Shown here piece after piece: positions 1-7,637 of a stretch of 13,649 nt of DNA. Position numbers and translations under genes: made by a program. The stretch is from NCBI GenBank assembly GCA_029259875.1, contig JAJDEK010000264.1:1-13649 (forward strand), written 5' to 3'. Source of the stretch: Planctomycetaceae bacterium (GTDB lineage: Bacteria > Planctomycetota > Planctomycetia > Planctomycetales > Planctomycetaceae). The notes below the pieces were generated by a model. It saw only the letters and a list, made by a program, of their open reading frames with translations. It was not told where the DNA came from and did no database searches. Position 1 is the first letter of the stretch, and each line of letters opens with the position of its first letter.

Positions 1-315
1 GTGGATCGAAAAAATCTCGGTTGGCAAGGTAATGTTGGAGTTGTTTCCATGTTACTGGAACGCTTAGAACCGTTCGATCCTGCTCAGACGATACTCATGA
101 TTTGCGGACCGGAGTTGATGATGCGGTTTACAGCCAGAGCAGCGATGCAGCGCGGAATGACACCAGAACAAATCTGGGTTTCCACAGAACGGAACATGCA
201 ATGTGCGATCGGCCTCTGTGGACATTGCCAATTGGGACCAGAATTTATTTGCAAGGATGGACCAATTTTTCGCTACGATCAGATTTCTCCTTACTTAAAA
301 GTGGAAGGACTGTAA
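1..315 (+). CDS. hydG: Group 3b [NiFe] hydrogenase gamma subunit (FAD/NAD(P)H oxidoreductase), C-terminal part only
   Basis: This is the last 104 codons of a gene that enters from the left edge; the GTG at position 1 is an internal valine codon, not a credible start. The family (ferredoxin-NADP reductase fold, about 290 residues) passes electrons between the hydrogenase FeS chain and NAD(P)H through FAD. Visible are the end of the nucleotide-binding domain, with [11 protein letters not shown] at 33-43 (the CGPE/MM motif near the NAD(P) site), and a C-terminal [2Fe-2S] site with cysteines at visible residues 68, 73, 76 and 84 (C-X4-C-X2-C-X7-C, within [17 protein letters not shown]). The same tail occurs in dihydroorotate dehydrogenase electron-transfer subunits and sulfite reductase subunit B, but the next two genes settle the assignment. 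It ends two bases before the small subunit start. Only the C-terminal third is visible, so cofactor preference cannot be judged. Confidence 0.9.
   Translation: MDRKNLGWQGNVGVVSMLLERLEPFDPAQTILMICGPELMMRFTARAAMQRGMTPEQIWVSTERNMQCAIGLCGHCQLGPEFICKDGPIFRYDQISPYLKVEGL
305..309 (+). promoter_or_regulatory. Ribosome binding site for hydD
   Basis: AAGGA lies 8 bases before the GTG at 318, inside the last codons of the gamma subunit gene. It supports the GTG start over longer in-frame extensions that would overlap the gamma subunit heavily. Confidence 0.6.
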
Positions 316-317
316 TC

Positions 318-1106
318 GTGGGAAAACCAAAACTCGGTGTTTTTAAATTTGCATCCTGCGATGGTTGTCAGTTATCACTGTTGGATGCGGAAGATCAACT
401 ACTCGCAGTTGCTGGAGTAATTGACATTGTGCATTTCCCCGAAGCGAGCAGCCGATTGGAATCGGGCCCCTATGATATTGCCCTTGTCGAAGGTTCGATA
501 ACAACGCCACACGATGCAGAGCGAATTCAGCAGATCCGCCGTGACTCGAAGTTTTTGATGACAATAGGCGCCTGTGCGACTGCAGGTGGCATACAGGCGC
601 TTCGCAACGGAGCCGATACCGACGAATTCATGCGCGCCGTCTATGCGACTCCTGAATATATTCAGGTGTTAGACAAATCAACGCCGATTGCTGAACATGT
701 GAAAGTCGATTTCGAATTACGTGGTTGTCCGATCAATCAGTATCAGTTAATCGAAGTCATCCAGTCATTATTAGCAGGCAGAAATCCACGGACACCCAAA
801 CACAGCGTTTGTCTCGATTGTAAACGCCGTGGAACTGTTTGCGTGACCGTGGCTCAGGGAACTGCTTGCTTGGGGCCTGTCACACAGTCTGGCTGTCATG
901 CGATATGCCCAATCTATCACAGAGGCTGTTATGGCTGTTATGGTCCTGCTGCTCAACCAAATCTAGTGAGCTTGAGCACACAGACGCTCAAAGAAGGAGC
1001 TTCGCCAGCAGAAGCTGCACATAGGCTGCAAAACTTTAATGTCTATGCACCTGCGTTTCATAACGAAAGTCAGCGGTTGACAGATCAGGTCAAGGAGCAG
1101 AACTGA
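318..1106 (+). CDS. hydD: Group 3b [NiFe] hydrogenase small subunit (delta), three [4Fe-4S] clusters
   Basis: This 262-residue electron-transfer subunit links the NiFe site of the large subunit to the flavin subunit in the cytoplasm. There is no Tat signal peptide, which fits a soluble group 3 enzyme. The N-terminus carries the proximal-cluster motif [11 protein letters not shown] (Cys14, Cys17), completed by Cys86 (IGACATAGG) and Cys137 (RGCPIN). Eight more cysteines at 165, 168, 175, 184, 193, 197, 204 and 207 can hold two further [4Fe-4S] clusters, so all twelve ligands expected in the Pyrococcus SHI-type delta subunit are present. The start is a GTG at 318 with a good AAGGA upstream; the open frame continues further upstream but that part shadows the gamma gene. 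The stop overlaps the large subunit start (TGATG). Length is normal for the family. Confidence 0.93.
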   Translation: MGKPKLGVFKFASCDGCQLSLLDAEDQLLAVAGVIDIVHFPEASSRLESGPYDIALVEGSITTPHDAERIQQIRRDSKFLMTIGACATAGGIQALRNGADTDEFMRAVYATPEYIQVLDKSTPIAEHVKVDFELRGCPINQYQLIEVIQSLLAGRNPRTPKHSVCLDCKRRGTVCVTVAQGTACLGPVTQSGCHAICPIYHRGCYGCYGPAAQPNLVSLSTQTLKEGASPAEAAHRLQNFNVYAPAFHNESQRLTDQVKEQN

Positions 1107-2401
1107 TGAGCAACCGTACGATCAAAGTCGAGACATTGACGCGGGTCGAAGGCGAAGGAGGCCTCTATATTCGTTTGAATGGGGAGGCCGTTGATGAGGT
1201 GCGATTGGAAATTTACGAACCGCCGCGCCTGTTCGAAGCATTGTTACGCGGCCGACCTTTGGAAGATACACCCGATATTACGGCGCGTATCTGTGGGATC
1301 TGCCCGGTTGCCTATCAGATGAGTAGTGTGCATGCATTGGAAGCGGCTTTGGAAGTGACCGTTTCACCAGAAGTCCGTCGTCTGCGGCGACTGCTGTATT
1401 GTGGTGAATGGATTGAAAGTCACGGTTTACACATGCATTTGCTGCATGCACCCGATTTCCTGGGATTCGATAGTGGACTGGAAATGGCGAAAGAGTTCCC
1501 GGATGAAGTCAATCGGGGGCTGCGTTTGAAAAAACATGGAAATCAACTCGTCGATATGCTGGGAGGCCGGGCCATTCATCCCATAAATGTTTGTGTTGGT
1601 GGTTTTTATCGTCTACCAAAACGAAAAGAGCTCCAAAATTTGATTTCCGATTTTGAGTGGGGATTGAATGCAGCCGTTGAGACGACACGCTGGGTTGCCA
1701 GTTTTGAATTTCCTGACTTCGAATCCACTGATTGCGAATACATCTCACTTTCGCATCCTGATGAATATCCGATGAACGCAGGAGTCATGAAAACCAGCAG
1801 TGGTGATTTGATCGAGGTAGGCAATTATGAAGCAGAATTTGAAGAACGACAGGTTCCGCATTCAACGGCGCTGCATGCGATTCGAAATTCGACGGGACGT
1901 CCCTATTTGTTAGGTCCCTTATCAAGAGTCAATCTGAATCGAGACAAACTCTCTTCCACCGCACGAAAACTGGCAGATGAAGTGAAGCTGGAGCCATTAT
2001 GTCGTAATCCACATAAATCGATTATTGCGCGGGGACTGGAGATCATTCACGCTTATGAAGAAGCGTTAATGATCCTGCGGGATGAACCACCAAAAGGCAA
2101 ATCGCGTGAGTCATATGAGTATCGGGCTGGCGAGGGAATGTCTGCAACCGAAGCACCACGCGGAACGCTCTTTCATCGATATATTGTAGATGACGATGGT
2201 AAGATCGTGGAAGCATGCATTATTCCACCGACTTCTCAAAACCAAGCCCAAATTGAAGCGGATCTGAAACAATGGATCTCACATGTCATTAGCAACGATG
2301 AACAGGAAACAGCTCGGAAATGTGAAAATTTAGTACGTGCGTATGATCCCTGCATCAGTTGTTCCACTCATTTTCTGAATGTAAAAATTGAACGCACTTA
2401 G
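1106..2401 (+). CDS. hydA: Group 3b [NiFe] hydrogenase large subunit (alpha), NiFe active site
   Basis: Catalytic subunit of 431 residues that interconverts H2 with protons and electrons. The N-terminal active-site motif is RICGICPV at 61-68 (Cys63, Cys66) and the C-terminal motif is DPCISCSTH at 414-422 (Cys416, Cys419), giving the four cysteine ligands of the Ni-Fe(CN)2CO centre. The RVEGEGG stretch near residue 13 is the usual L0 region. A 9-residue tail follows His422; such tails are removed by a dedicated protease after nickel insertion, and a protease gene lies directly downstream. The DPCISCxxH signature, the roughly 430-residue length, the soluble partner subunits and the flavin subunit upstream all fit group 3b rather than membrane-bound group 1 or complex-I-like group 4 enzymes. 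A strong AAGGAG at 1092-1097 precedes the ATG, which overlaps the hydD stop by one base. Confidence 0.95.
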   Translation: MSNRTIKVETLTRVEGEGGLYIRLNGEAVDEVRLEIYEPPRLFEALLRGRPLEDTPDITARICGICPVAYQMSSVHALEAALEVTVSPEVRRLRRLLYCGEWIESHGLHMHLLHAPDFLGFDSGLEMAKEFPDEVNRGLRLKKHGNQLVDMLGGRAIHPINVCVGGFYRLPKRKELQNLISDFEWGLNAAVETTRWVASFEFPDFESTDCEYISLSHPDEYPMNAGVMKTSSGDLIEVGNYEAEFEERQVPHSTALHAIRNSTGRPYLLGPLSRVNLNRDKLSSTARKLADEVKLEPLCRNPHKSIIARGLEIIHAYEEALMILRDEPPKGKSRESYEYRAGEGMSATEAPRGTLFHRYIVDDDGKIVEACIIPPTSQNQAQIEADLKQWISHVISNDEQETARKCENLVRAYDPCISCSTHFLNVKIERT

Positions 2402-2426
2402 TTCAAACTAAGAAAGTATAACGGTT

Positions 2427-2909
2427 ATGAAGCATCATTCCCAGATTTTGATCACAGGCATCGGCAGCCCCCACGGTGATGATCAAGTCGGTTGGGAAAT
2501 TGCGAAGCAGATTCAAAACAGGGACAGCGATTTCGTTGATGTTCATCTGGCACGAACGCCCGATGATTTGCTGGACTGGATGGAGGGGATGAAACAATTG
2601 GTGATTTGCGATGCCTGCCAAGGTGCGGGAGACGTTGGTAGTTACCACCATTGGGAATGGCCCTCTGATCAACTCGAAACAATGAAATGGTCGGGAACAC
2701 ATAATATTTCGTTACCCACAGTCCTCGCTTTGGCTGAAGAACTGGGCAGACTTCCCACGTCGGTTCGGATCTGGGGAGTCGAAATAGAACAAACACAGGC
2801 TGGTCGCTCACTGTCTGAGTCAGTAGAGGCAGCAGCGGTTGTGGTGGCAGAGACAATCTGTCAAGCACTATCGATTCCCAGAAAAAAAGCGGAGAGCCAT
2901 CATGCATGA
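2427..2909 (+). CDS. [NiFe] hydrogenase maturation protease (HycI/HyaD/HoxW family)
   Basis: A 160-residue endopeptidase expected to cleave the C-terminal tail of the HydA precursor once nickel is in place. The N-terminus has the family signature ILITGIGSPHGDDQVGWEI at residues 7-25, equivalent to the usual GIGN-x4-DDG-xG, where the conserved acidic residue senses nickel; here Ser-Pro replaces the commonest Asn-x, a tolerated variation as far as I know. Asp60-Ala-Cys in the LVICDACQGAG stretch corresponds to the second conserved acidic region. It sits 25 bases after hydA with only a weak ribosome binding sequence (GAAAG), and its end overlaps the start of hypA by 8 bases, so the two are probably coupled. 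Specificity for the neighbouring large subunit is inferred from position; the exact family member name is not assigned. Confidence 0.85.
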   Translation: MKHHSQILITGIGSPHGDDQVGWEIAKQIQNRDSDFVDVHLARTPDDLLDWMEGMKQLVICDACQGAGDVGSYHHWEWPSDQLETMKWSGTHNISLPTVLALAEELGRLPTSVRIWGVEIEQTQAGRSLSESVEAAAVVVAETICQALSIPRKKAESHHA

Positions 2910-3273
2910 ACGGTCTCTGATCCAAAGTTTATTACGGCAGGTGGAGCAAATCGTCGCTGCAGAAGGCGGCGGTCAAGTCGCCGAAATTCGTGTGCAGGTG
3001 GGTGATCTGTCCGGTGTGGAACCACTTTTATTTCAGATGGCGTTTGACGACATGGTTACTGCTGTGTTTTCTTCAGAGTGTCAGTTGGTACTCGAAATGG
3101 TACCTGTCACCGCGGTTTGCAGCGACTGTGAGCATCAGTTTGAAATCGTTGATTTTCAGTTTCGCTGCCCTGCATGTCAGACTGGATCGGTACAGGTCAT
3201 TCAGGGAGACAAAGTAAAATTAATCAGCGTTACCATTAATTCGAATCATTCAATCGAAGGAGTCGCATCATGA
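2902..3273 (+). CDS. hypA: HypA, nickel chaperone / zinc protein for hydrogenase maturation
   Basis: HypA works with HypB to insert nickel into the large subunit precursor. The ATG at 2902 gives the diagnostic MHE N-terminus (His2 and Glu3 help bind nickel), and the zinc site is present as Cys73-x2-Cys76 and Cys89-x2-Cys92. The open frame could be extended 21 codons upstream but that would lose the MHE start, which the family requires; a GGAG at 2891-2894 lies 7 bases before the chosen ATG. The product has 123 residues, slightly above the usual 113-118 because of a short serine/asparagine-rich tail. The stop shares ATGA with the start of hypB. Confidence 0.95.
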   Translation: MHERSLIQSLLRQVEQIVAAEGGGQVAEIRVQVGDLSGVEPLLFQMAFDDMVTAVFSSECQLVLEMVPVTAVCSDCEHQFEIVDFQFRCPACQTGSVQVIQGDKVKLISVTINSNHSIEGVAS

Positions 3274-3959
3274 ATCAGCGCACGATTGTTGTACACCGCG
3301 ATGTGCAAGCCGATCAGAAAGCGGATGCTGCTGCAGAACGAGAAAGACTGGGGCGCCGAGGGACGTTGGTTGTCAACTTACTTTCATCTCCGGGTGCGGG
3401 AAAAACAACCTTACTGGAAGCGACAGCACGACATTTTGCTGGCCGTCGCAGTATGGCCGTTCTGGTGGGTGACCTTGAAACGGATCGCGATGCACAGCGT
3501 CTGGCGCCGTTGGTTCCAGTGGCACAGTTAACCACAGGGGGAGCCTGTCATCTGGAACTACCACTGGTGCAGCGGGGGTTGAAGGCGTTGGGCGATCCTG
3601 CTGTGGATTTTCTATTTATTGAAAATGTGGGGAATCTGGTTTGCCCGGCGTCACACGATCTGGCGGAACACTTGCGAGTGGTGCTCATTAGTACGACCGA
3701 AGGAGACGATAAGCCAGGCAAATATCCGAAAATGTTCCGTACCAGCCAGGCGATGGTAATTACAAAACTGGATTTACTGCCGCATGTGCCATTTTCGATT
3801 GAAGCCGTGACAGAAGATGCACATCGTATTCAGCCCCAGTTGAAAGTTTTAACAAATTGTGCTTTAGATGGTTCCAGAATGGCGAGCTGGTGTGATTTTC
3901 TGGAACAGCAACATCAACAACAGTTGGCCACATATCATGAACCGGCAAGCAATCGCTAA
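3270..3959 (+). CDS. hypB: HypB, GTPase for nickel insertion
   Basis: This 229-residue GTPase drives nickel delivery to the hydrogenase large subunit in partnership with HypA. The P-loop is SPGAGKTT at 40-47, the metal-binding G-domain motif is CHLE at 93-96, a further conserved cysteine is Cys125 in IENVGNLVCP, and the base-recognition motif is TKLD at 165-168 (often NKxD). STTEGDDKPGKYP at 141-153 matches the conserved dimer/switch region. The N-terminus has neither the CxxCGC nickel site of the E. coli protein nor the histidine-rich stretch of rhizobial HypB, so it is not a nickel-storage type. AAGGAG at 3257-3262 precedes the start, which overlaps the hypA stop by 4 bases; the end overlaps hypF by 23 bases. 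Confidence 0.95.
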   Translation: MNQRTIVVHRDVQADQKADAAAERERLGRRGTLVVNLLSSPGAGKTTLLEATARHFAGRRSMAVLVGDLETDRDAQRLAPLVPVAQLTTGGACHLELPLVQRGLKALGDPAVDFLFIENVGNLVCPASHDLAEHLRVVLISTTEGDDKPGKYPKMFRTSQAMVITKLDLLPHVPFSIEAVTEDAHRIQPQLKVLTNCALDGSRMASWCDFLEQQHQQQLATYHEPASNR

Positions 3960-6234
3960 TCAACAGAAATCATTAGTGGCCGTGCAGTTGACATTATGCG
4001 GTCGTGTCCAGGGAGTCGGTCTGCGCCCGGCGGTGGCTCGTTGGGCTCAGAAATTGAATTTAGCGGGCCAGATCAATAACACAACGCAGGGTGTCATACT
4101 GATTGTCGAAGGCCCCGCAGATGTTGTGCAACGTTTTGAAAATAAATTAGACGTACATTTACCAAGTGGGGCTTGCATTGAAAAAAGTGAACGAGAAATT
4201 ATTAACGTAAGCGCATTAACCGGGTTTGAGATTATTGAGAGCGAAACAGGAGGCCCTCTTTCTACACAAGTTCCACCCGACATTGCTGTTTGCGAGGAGT
4301 GTCTGACCGAGATCGCAAAACCAGAAGCCCCCCGTTTTCATTACCCGATCACAAGTTGCACAAACTGTGGTCCCCGGTATTCGATTATTAAATCAATGCC
4401 TTATGAGCGAACGCAAACCAGTATGTCGGAATTTGCTTTGTGTGGCAGTTGCCAAACGGAGTACCAATCTCCCGATGACCGACGGTTTCATGCACAAACC
4501 AACGCCTGCTCGAAATGTGGTCCCCATATCTGGTGTGAAGATACATTGGGACGACAAATTGCCCACCAGGGTGACGCCATCAAATCTGCAGCAACCGCAT
4601 TGAAGCAGGGACAAATTGTGGCAATGTGTGGATTAGGCGGCTACCAATTTCTCGTAGATGCGACGTCAGAACTCGCTGTAGAAAAACTAAGGCAGCGAAA
4701 ACACCGCTATGGCAAACCGCTGGCTGTAATGGTGTCTTCACTGATAGAAGCAGAGAAGCTGATCCATCTAGAAGAATCCGAACGTTGTGAACTCACCAGT
4801 CCCGCCGCCCCGATTGTCCTGTTACAATCACGCAGTCAGTCTGGCTTGGCAAGTAGCATCAATCCTGGCTTGAATACTCTGGGATTAATGCTACCAACAA
4901 CACCCCTGCACTGGTTGTTGCTACAACACTGCTCGTTCCCTTTAGTCGTCACTAGCGCAAATCGGGAGGGAGAACCGTTAGCTTATCAAAGGGAAAATAT
5001 TAGTACAGAACTAAAATCGGTAGCCGACCTTTGGTTGGAACATGATCGCCCCATTGAACATCCGATTGATGATAGCATAGTAAGATGCATGGCGGGAAGC
5101 AGAGTGACAATCCGCTTAGCCCGTGGCTTAGCCCCTCTGCCCCTCGAATTGGAAAGCAACGTTCCCCATATCGCATTAGGTGGACATCAGAAAACAGCGT
5201 TGGCACTTTGCAACGGTCGTCAAAGTATTCTCGGTCCTCACATCGGCGATTTGGATAGTCTGGCGTCCTGTGAACGTTATCAGGAACAATTCCAGTCATT
5301 GAAACAACTTTACGGCGTCTCGCAATATTCATTAGTCTGCGATGCGCATCCAGATTATTTCACTTCACAATGGGCGGCTCGACAATCGGCTCCTGTGGAA
5401 ACTGTACAGCATCATCATGTCCATATTGTCGCAGGAATGCTGGAACAGGGTTGGCTAGATCAACAGGTTTTAGGGGTGGCCTTTGATGGTACTGGTTGGG
5501 GTAACGACAGTACCATTTGGGGTGGAGAATTTTTGTTATCTACTGCTACCAGTTTTACAAGAATCGCACACTTAAGACCGTTTCGTCTGCCCGGTGGAGA
5601 ACGTGCCATACGTGAACCGTGGCGTGTGGCCGTCTCATTGGTAATACAGGCTGCTGGCGCGGAGGTCGCTTCCCGTTTGAAACTAAATACAGAACAGATG
5701 GGACCACTCCTGAAAATATTAAAGTCAAAACGTCTCTCACTGCAAACAACCAGTGCTGGGCGTCTGTTCGATGGCGTAGCAGTCTTGGTGCTGGGCATAG
5801 AACACTGTGATTATGAAGGACAGGCGGCGATGTTACTGGAGGCGATCTGTGATCGATCTGAAACTGGATGTTATGAGATTCCATTGCAGGCAGGTAAGCC
5901 CATTCAACTTGACTGGAGGCCACTGATCTTACAGATTTTAAAAGACCGTGATGCGGGCGCATCCCCGGCGGTGATGGCGATGCGATTTCATCGTGGGTTG
6001 GCGCGGGCGATCGCCCTGCTCTGTAGTCAGTTTGCCCCCATGCCCGTTGTTCTGGGAGGAGGCGTCTTTCAGAATCGATGTCTGGTTGAGTTGATGTTAG
6101 AAGAATCTGAACAAAACGGACAGCCACTCGGATTACCAGGCGCGATTCCTCCCAATGATGGTGGTTTGGCGGCAGGTCAACTTGCTGTGGCCATTTCTCG
6201 CAGAAAACGGAAGGGGGCGGACCGATGTGTTTAG
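3937..6234 (+). CDS. hypF: HypF, carbamoyltransferase for cyanide ligand synthesis
   Basis: HypF uses carbamoyl phosphate and ATP to carbamoylate the C-terminal cysteine of HypE, the first step in making the CN ligands of the active-site iron. All domains are present in the 765 residues: an acylphosphatase-like domain (CGRVQGVGLRPAVARWA from residue 21), a zinc-finger region with four CxxC pairs (Cys119/122, 141/144, 169/172, 191/194), a YrdC-like domain (RKHRYGKPLAVM near 244-255), and a Kae1/TsaD-like C-terminal domain with HHHVH at 482-486 and GVAFDGTGWG at 513-522. The length compares with about 750 in E. coli. The ATG at 3937 is chosen because it begins just before the acylphosphatase domain; the frame is open 23 codons further up but only as an overlap with hypB. 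No clear ribosome binding site is seen, suggesting coupling to hypB. It overlaps hypC by 10 bases. Confidence 0.95.
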   Translation: MNRQAIANQQKSLVAVQLTLCGRVQGVGLRPAVARWAQKLNLAGQINNTTQGVILIVEGPADVVQRFENKLDVHLPSGACIEKSEREIINVSALTGFEIIESETGGPLSTQVPPDIAVCEECLTEIAKPEAPRFHYPITSCTNCGPRYSIIKSMPYERTQTSMSEFALCGSCQTEYQSPDDRRFHAQTNACSKCGPHIWCEDTLGRQIAHQGDAIKSAATALKQGQIVAMCGLGGYQFLVDATSELAVEKLRQRKHRYGKPLAVMVSSLIEAEKLIHLEESERCELTSPAAPIVLLQSRSQSGLASSINPGLNTLGLMLPTTPLHWLLLQHCSFPLVVTSANREGEPLAYQRENISTELKSVADLWLEHDRPIEHPIDDSIVRCMAGSRVTIRLARGLAPLPLELESNVPHIALGGHQKTALALCNGRQSILGPHIGDLDSLASCERYQEQFQSLKQLYGVSQYSLVCDAHPDYFTSQWAARQSAPVETVQHHHVHIVAGMLEQGWLDQQVLGVAFDGTGWGNDSTIWGGEFLLSTATSFTRIAHLRPFRLPGGERAIREPWRVAVSLVIQAAGAEVASRLKLNTEQMGPLLKILKSKRLSLQTTSAGRLFDGVAVLVLGIEHCDYEGQAAMLLEAICDRSETGCYEIPLQAGKPIQLDWRPLILQILKDRDAGASPAVMAMRFHRGLARAIALLCSQFAPMPVVLGGGVFQNRCLVELMLEESEQNGQPLGLPGAIPPNDGGLAAGQLAVAISRRKRKGADRCV

Positions 6235-6500
6235 GAATTCCCGGTAAGGTGGTTCGCTGGCTCGAACGAGAAGGAGCGTTTGCACAAGCGGAAGTGGAAT
6301 TTGAGGGAATCCGCCGTCTTGTACATATGGCATGTGTCACTGAAGCGGAGCTGGGGGATTATGTCGTGGTCCATGCAGGAATTGCCATCAGCCGCATCGA
6401 TCCGATTGAGGCAGAGCGTATCTTTGAAACACTTTCCCAATGGGACGAAGATGAAGGTTGGCACACGGGTTTGTCCGAAGACTCAGAGGCATCTCCATGA
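6225..6500 (+). CDS. hypC: HypC, iron-ligand assembly chaperone
   Basis: HypC (91 residues) forms a complex with HypD on which Fe(CN)2CO is built and then carries it to the large subunit precursor. The N-terminus MCLGIPGKVV holds the essential Cys2 directly after the start methionine, and GDYVVVHAGIAI at 44-55 contains the conserved histidine (His50) of the OB-fold core. AAGGGGG at 6211-6217 is 7 bases before the ATG. The acidic C-terminal tail (DEDEG and SEDSE) is typical of the family in being variable. The gene starts within the last 10 bases of hypF and ends in an ATGA overlap with hypD. Confidence 0.95.
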   Translation: MCLGIPGKVVRWLEREGAFAQAEVEFEGIRRLVHMACVTEAELGDYVVVHAGIAISRIDPIEAERIFETLSQWDEDEGWHTGLSEDSEASP

Positions 6501-7591
6501 AATATCTTGATGAATACCGCGATCCCCAGGCGGCACAATTACTATTGGATGAAATTCGCAGAATCACAAGTCGCCGCTGGACATTGATGGAAGTCTGTGG
6601 AGGACAGACACATAGTCTGCTAAGGCACGGTATCGCCGCAGAGTTAGAGGGGACTGTTGAATTAATTCATGGCCCGGGTTGTCCGGTTTGTGTTACAGAT
6701 CAGGCAGCCATCGATTTTGCCTGTCATATAGCTCAGAGTGAAGATATCGTTCTGACTAGTTTTGGTGACATGCTGCGCGTGCCTGGCAGCCGTGGATCAT
6801 TGCTGGATGCTCAGACCACGGGAGCCAATATTCGGATTGTGTATTCCCCCTCGGATGCTGTCGAGCTGGCGCGGAAGTATCCTGAAAAACAGTTTGTGTT
6901 CTTTGCCGTAGGGTTTGAGACAACAGCGCCTGCAACTGCTTTGGCAGTCAAACAGGCTGACCGCTATCAATTAGAGAATTTTAGTCTGCTTGTTTCACAT
7001 GTGCGCGTGCAACCTGCGATGGAAGCACTGGTTCAAGCACCTGATAACCGAGTACAGGCATTTCTGGCGGCGGGACATGTTTGTACCGTCATGGGGTATG
7101 AATCATACGAATCATTTGTGAAACAATATCAGTTGCCTGTAGTGGTCACTGGATTTGAACCACTGGATTTACTGGAAGGAATTCTAGCTTGTGTCAAACA
7201 ACTTGAAGCAAACGAGGCAATACTTGAGAATCGATATGCGCGTACGGTACGTACAGCCGGGAACCTTGTAGCGCAGGATCTAGTACAAGAGATCTATCAA
7301 GTTTGTGATCGCGAATGGCGTGGTTTTGGGATAATACCTGAAGGAGGTTTAGAACTTCGACCAGATTGGCAGCAGTTCGATGCCCGAATGCGATTTACGA
7401 AACCAGCGTTATCAGTGATCGATGTGGATGAGTGCCACAGCTTCGAGGTAATGACGGGCCACATGAAGCCCCCCGAGTGTCCTCATTTTGGAAAGCGTTG
7501 TACGCCTGAATCACCTTTGGGAGCCCCCATGGTCTCTTCTGAAGGAGCGTGTGCCGCCTATTACCGTTATGGTGTCACAACCAGTCCGTAA
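6497..7591 (+). CDS. hypD: HypD, [4Fe-4S] scaffold for Fe(CN)2CO assembly
   Basis: HypD is the redox-active FeS scaffold on which iron, cyanide and CO come together with HypC. The 364-residue product has the three signature regions: VCGGQTHSLLRHG with Cys34, HGPGCPVCVT with Cys62 and Cys65, and a C-terminal cluster region with Cys313, Cys328, Cys335 and Cys352 (ECPHFGKRCTPESPLG followed by MVSSEGACAAYYRYG) that probably binds the [4Fe-4S] cluster. The assignment of individual cluster ligands is from memory of the family. The ATG at 6497 begins MKYLDEYRDP, the normal HypD N-terminus; GAGG at 6486-6489 is 7 bases upstream. A start 13 codons earlier is open but has no family support. The start overlaps the hypC stop (ATGA), and 46 bases separate the stop from hypE. 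Confidence 0.95.
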   Translation: MKYLDEYRDPQAAQLLLDEIRRITSRRWTLMEVCGGQTHSLLRHGIAAELEGTVELIHGPGCPVCVTDQAAIDFACHIAQSEDIVLTSFGDMLRVPGSRGSLLDAQTTGANIRIVYSPSDAVELARKYPEKQFVFFAVGFETTAPATALAVKQADRYQLENFSLLVSHVRVQPAMEALVQAPDNRVQAFLAAGHVCTVMGYESYESFVKQYQLPVVVTGFEPLDLLEGILACVKQLEANEAILENRYARTVRTAGNLVAQDLVQEIYQVCDREWRGFGIIPEGGLELRPDWQQFDARMRFTKPALSVIDVDECHSFEVMTGHMKPPECPHFGKRCTPESPLGAPMVSSEGACAAYYRYGVTTSP

Positions 7592-7618
7592 CCGAAGTAC
7601 AAATGGGATTAATCATTC

Positions 7619-7622
7619 AGGA
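7619..7622 (+). promoter_or_regulatory. Possible ribosome binding site for hypE
   Basis: AGGA (inside AGGAAAG) lies in the 46-base gap after hypD. It is 6 bases before an in-frame GTG at 7629 and 15 bases before the ATG at 7638, so it favours the GTG on spacing while the ATG is favoured on codon identity. Confidence 0.4.
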
Positions 7623-7637
7623 AAGTTTGTGATCAAC

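Noticed and set aside
1..3. GTG at position 1 as start of the gamma subunit
   Set aside because: The product would be a third of the family length, lacking the FAD domain; the gene simply enters from outside the window.
102..317. Upstream extension of the small subunit frame to an ATG at 102
   Set aside because: It overlaps the well-supported gamma subunit C-terminus in another frame, has no hydrogenase similarity, and the GTG at 318 has a proper AAGGA and gives the normal N-terminus.
2839..2901. Longer HypA start at 2839
   Set aside because: HypA needs the MHE N-terminus for nickel binding, and the 21 extra residues are only a frame-shifted copy of the protease 3' end.
2452..2925. 157-codon open frame on the minus strand opposite the maturation protease
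   Set aside because: The opposite strand encodes the protease with its family signature; the antisense translation is low-complexity and unrecognisable.
5555..6340. 261-codon open frame on the minus strand opposite hypF and hypC
   Set aside because: It runs antisense to clearly conserved hypF/hypC sequence and its translation is rich in Arg, Pro, Ser and His with no recognisable motif, as expected for a shadow frame.
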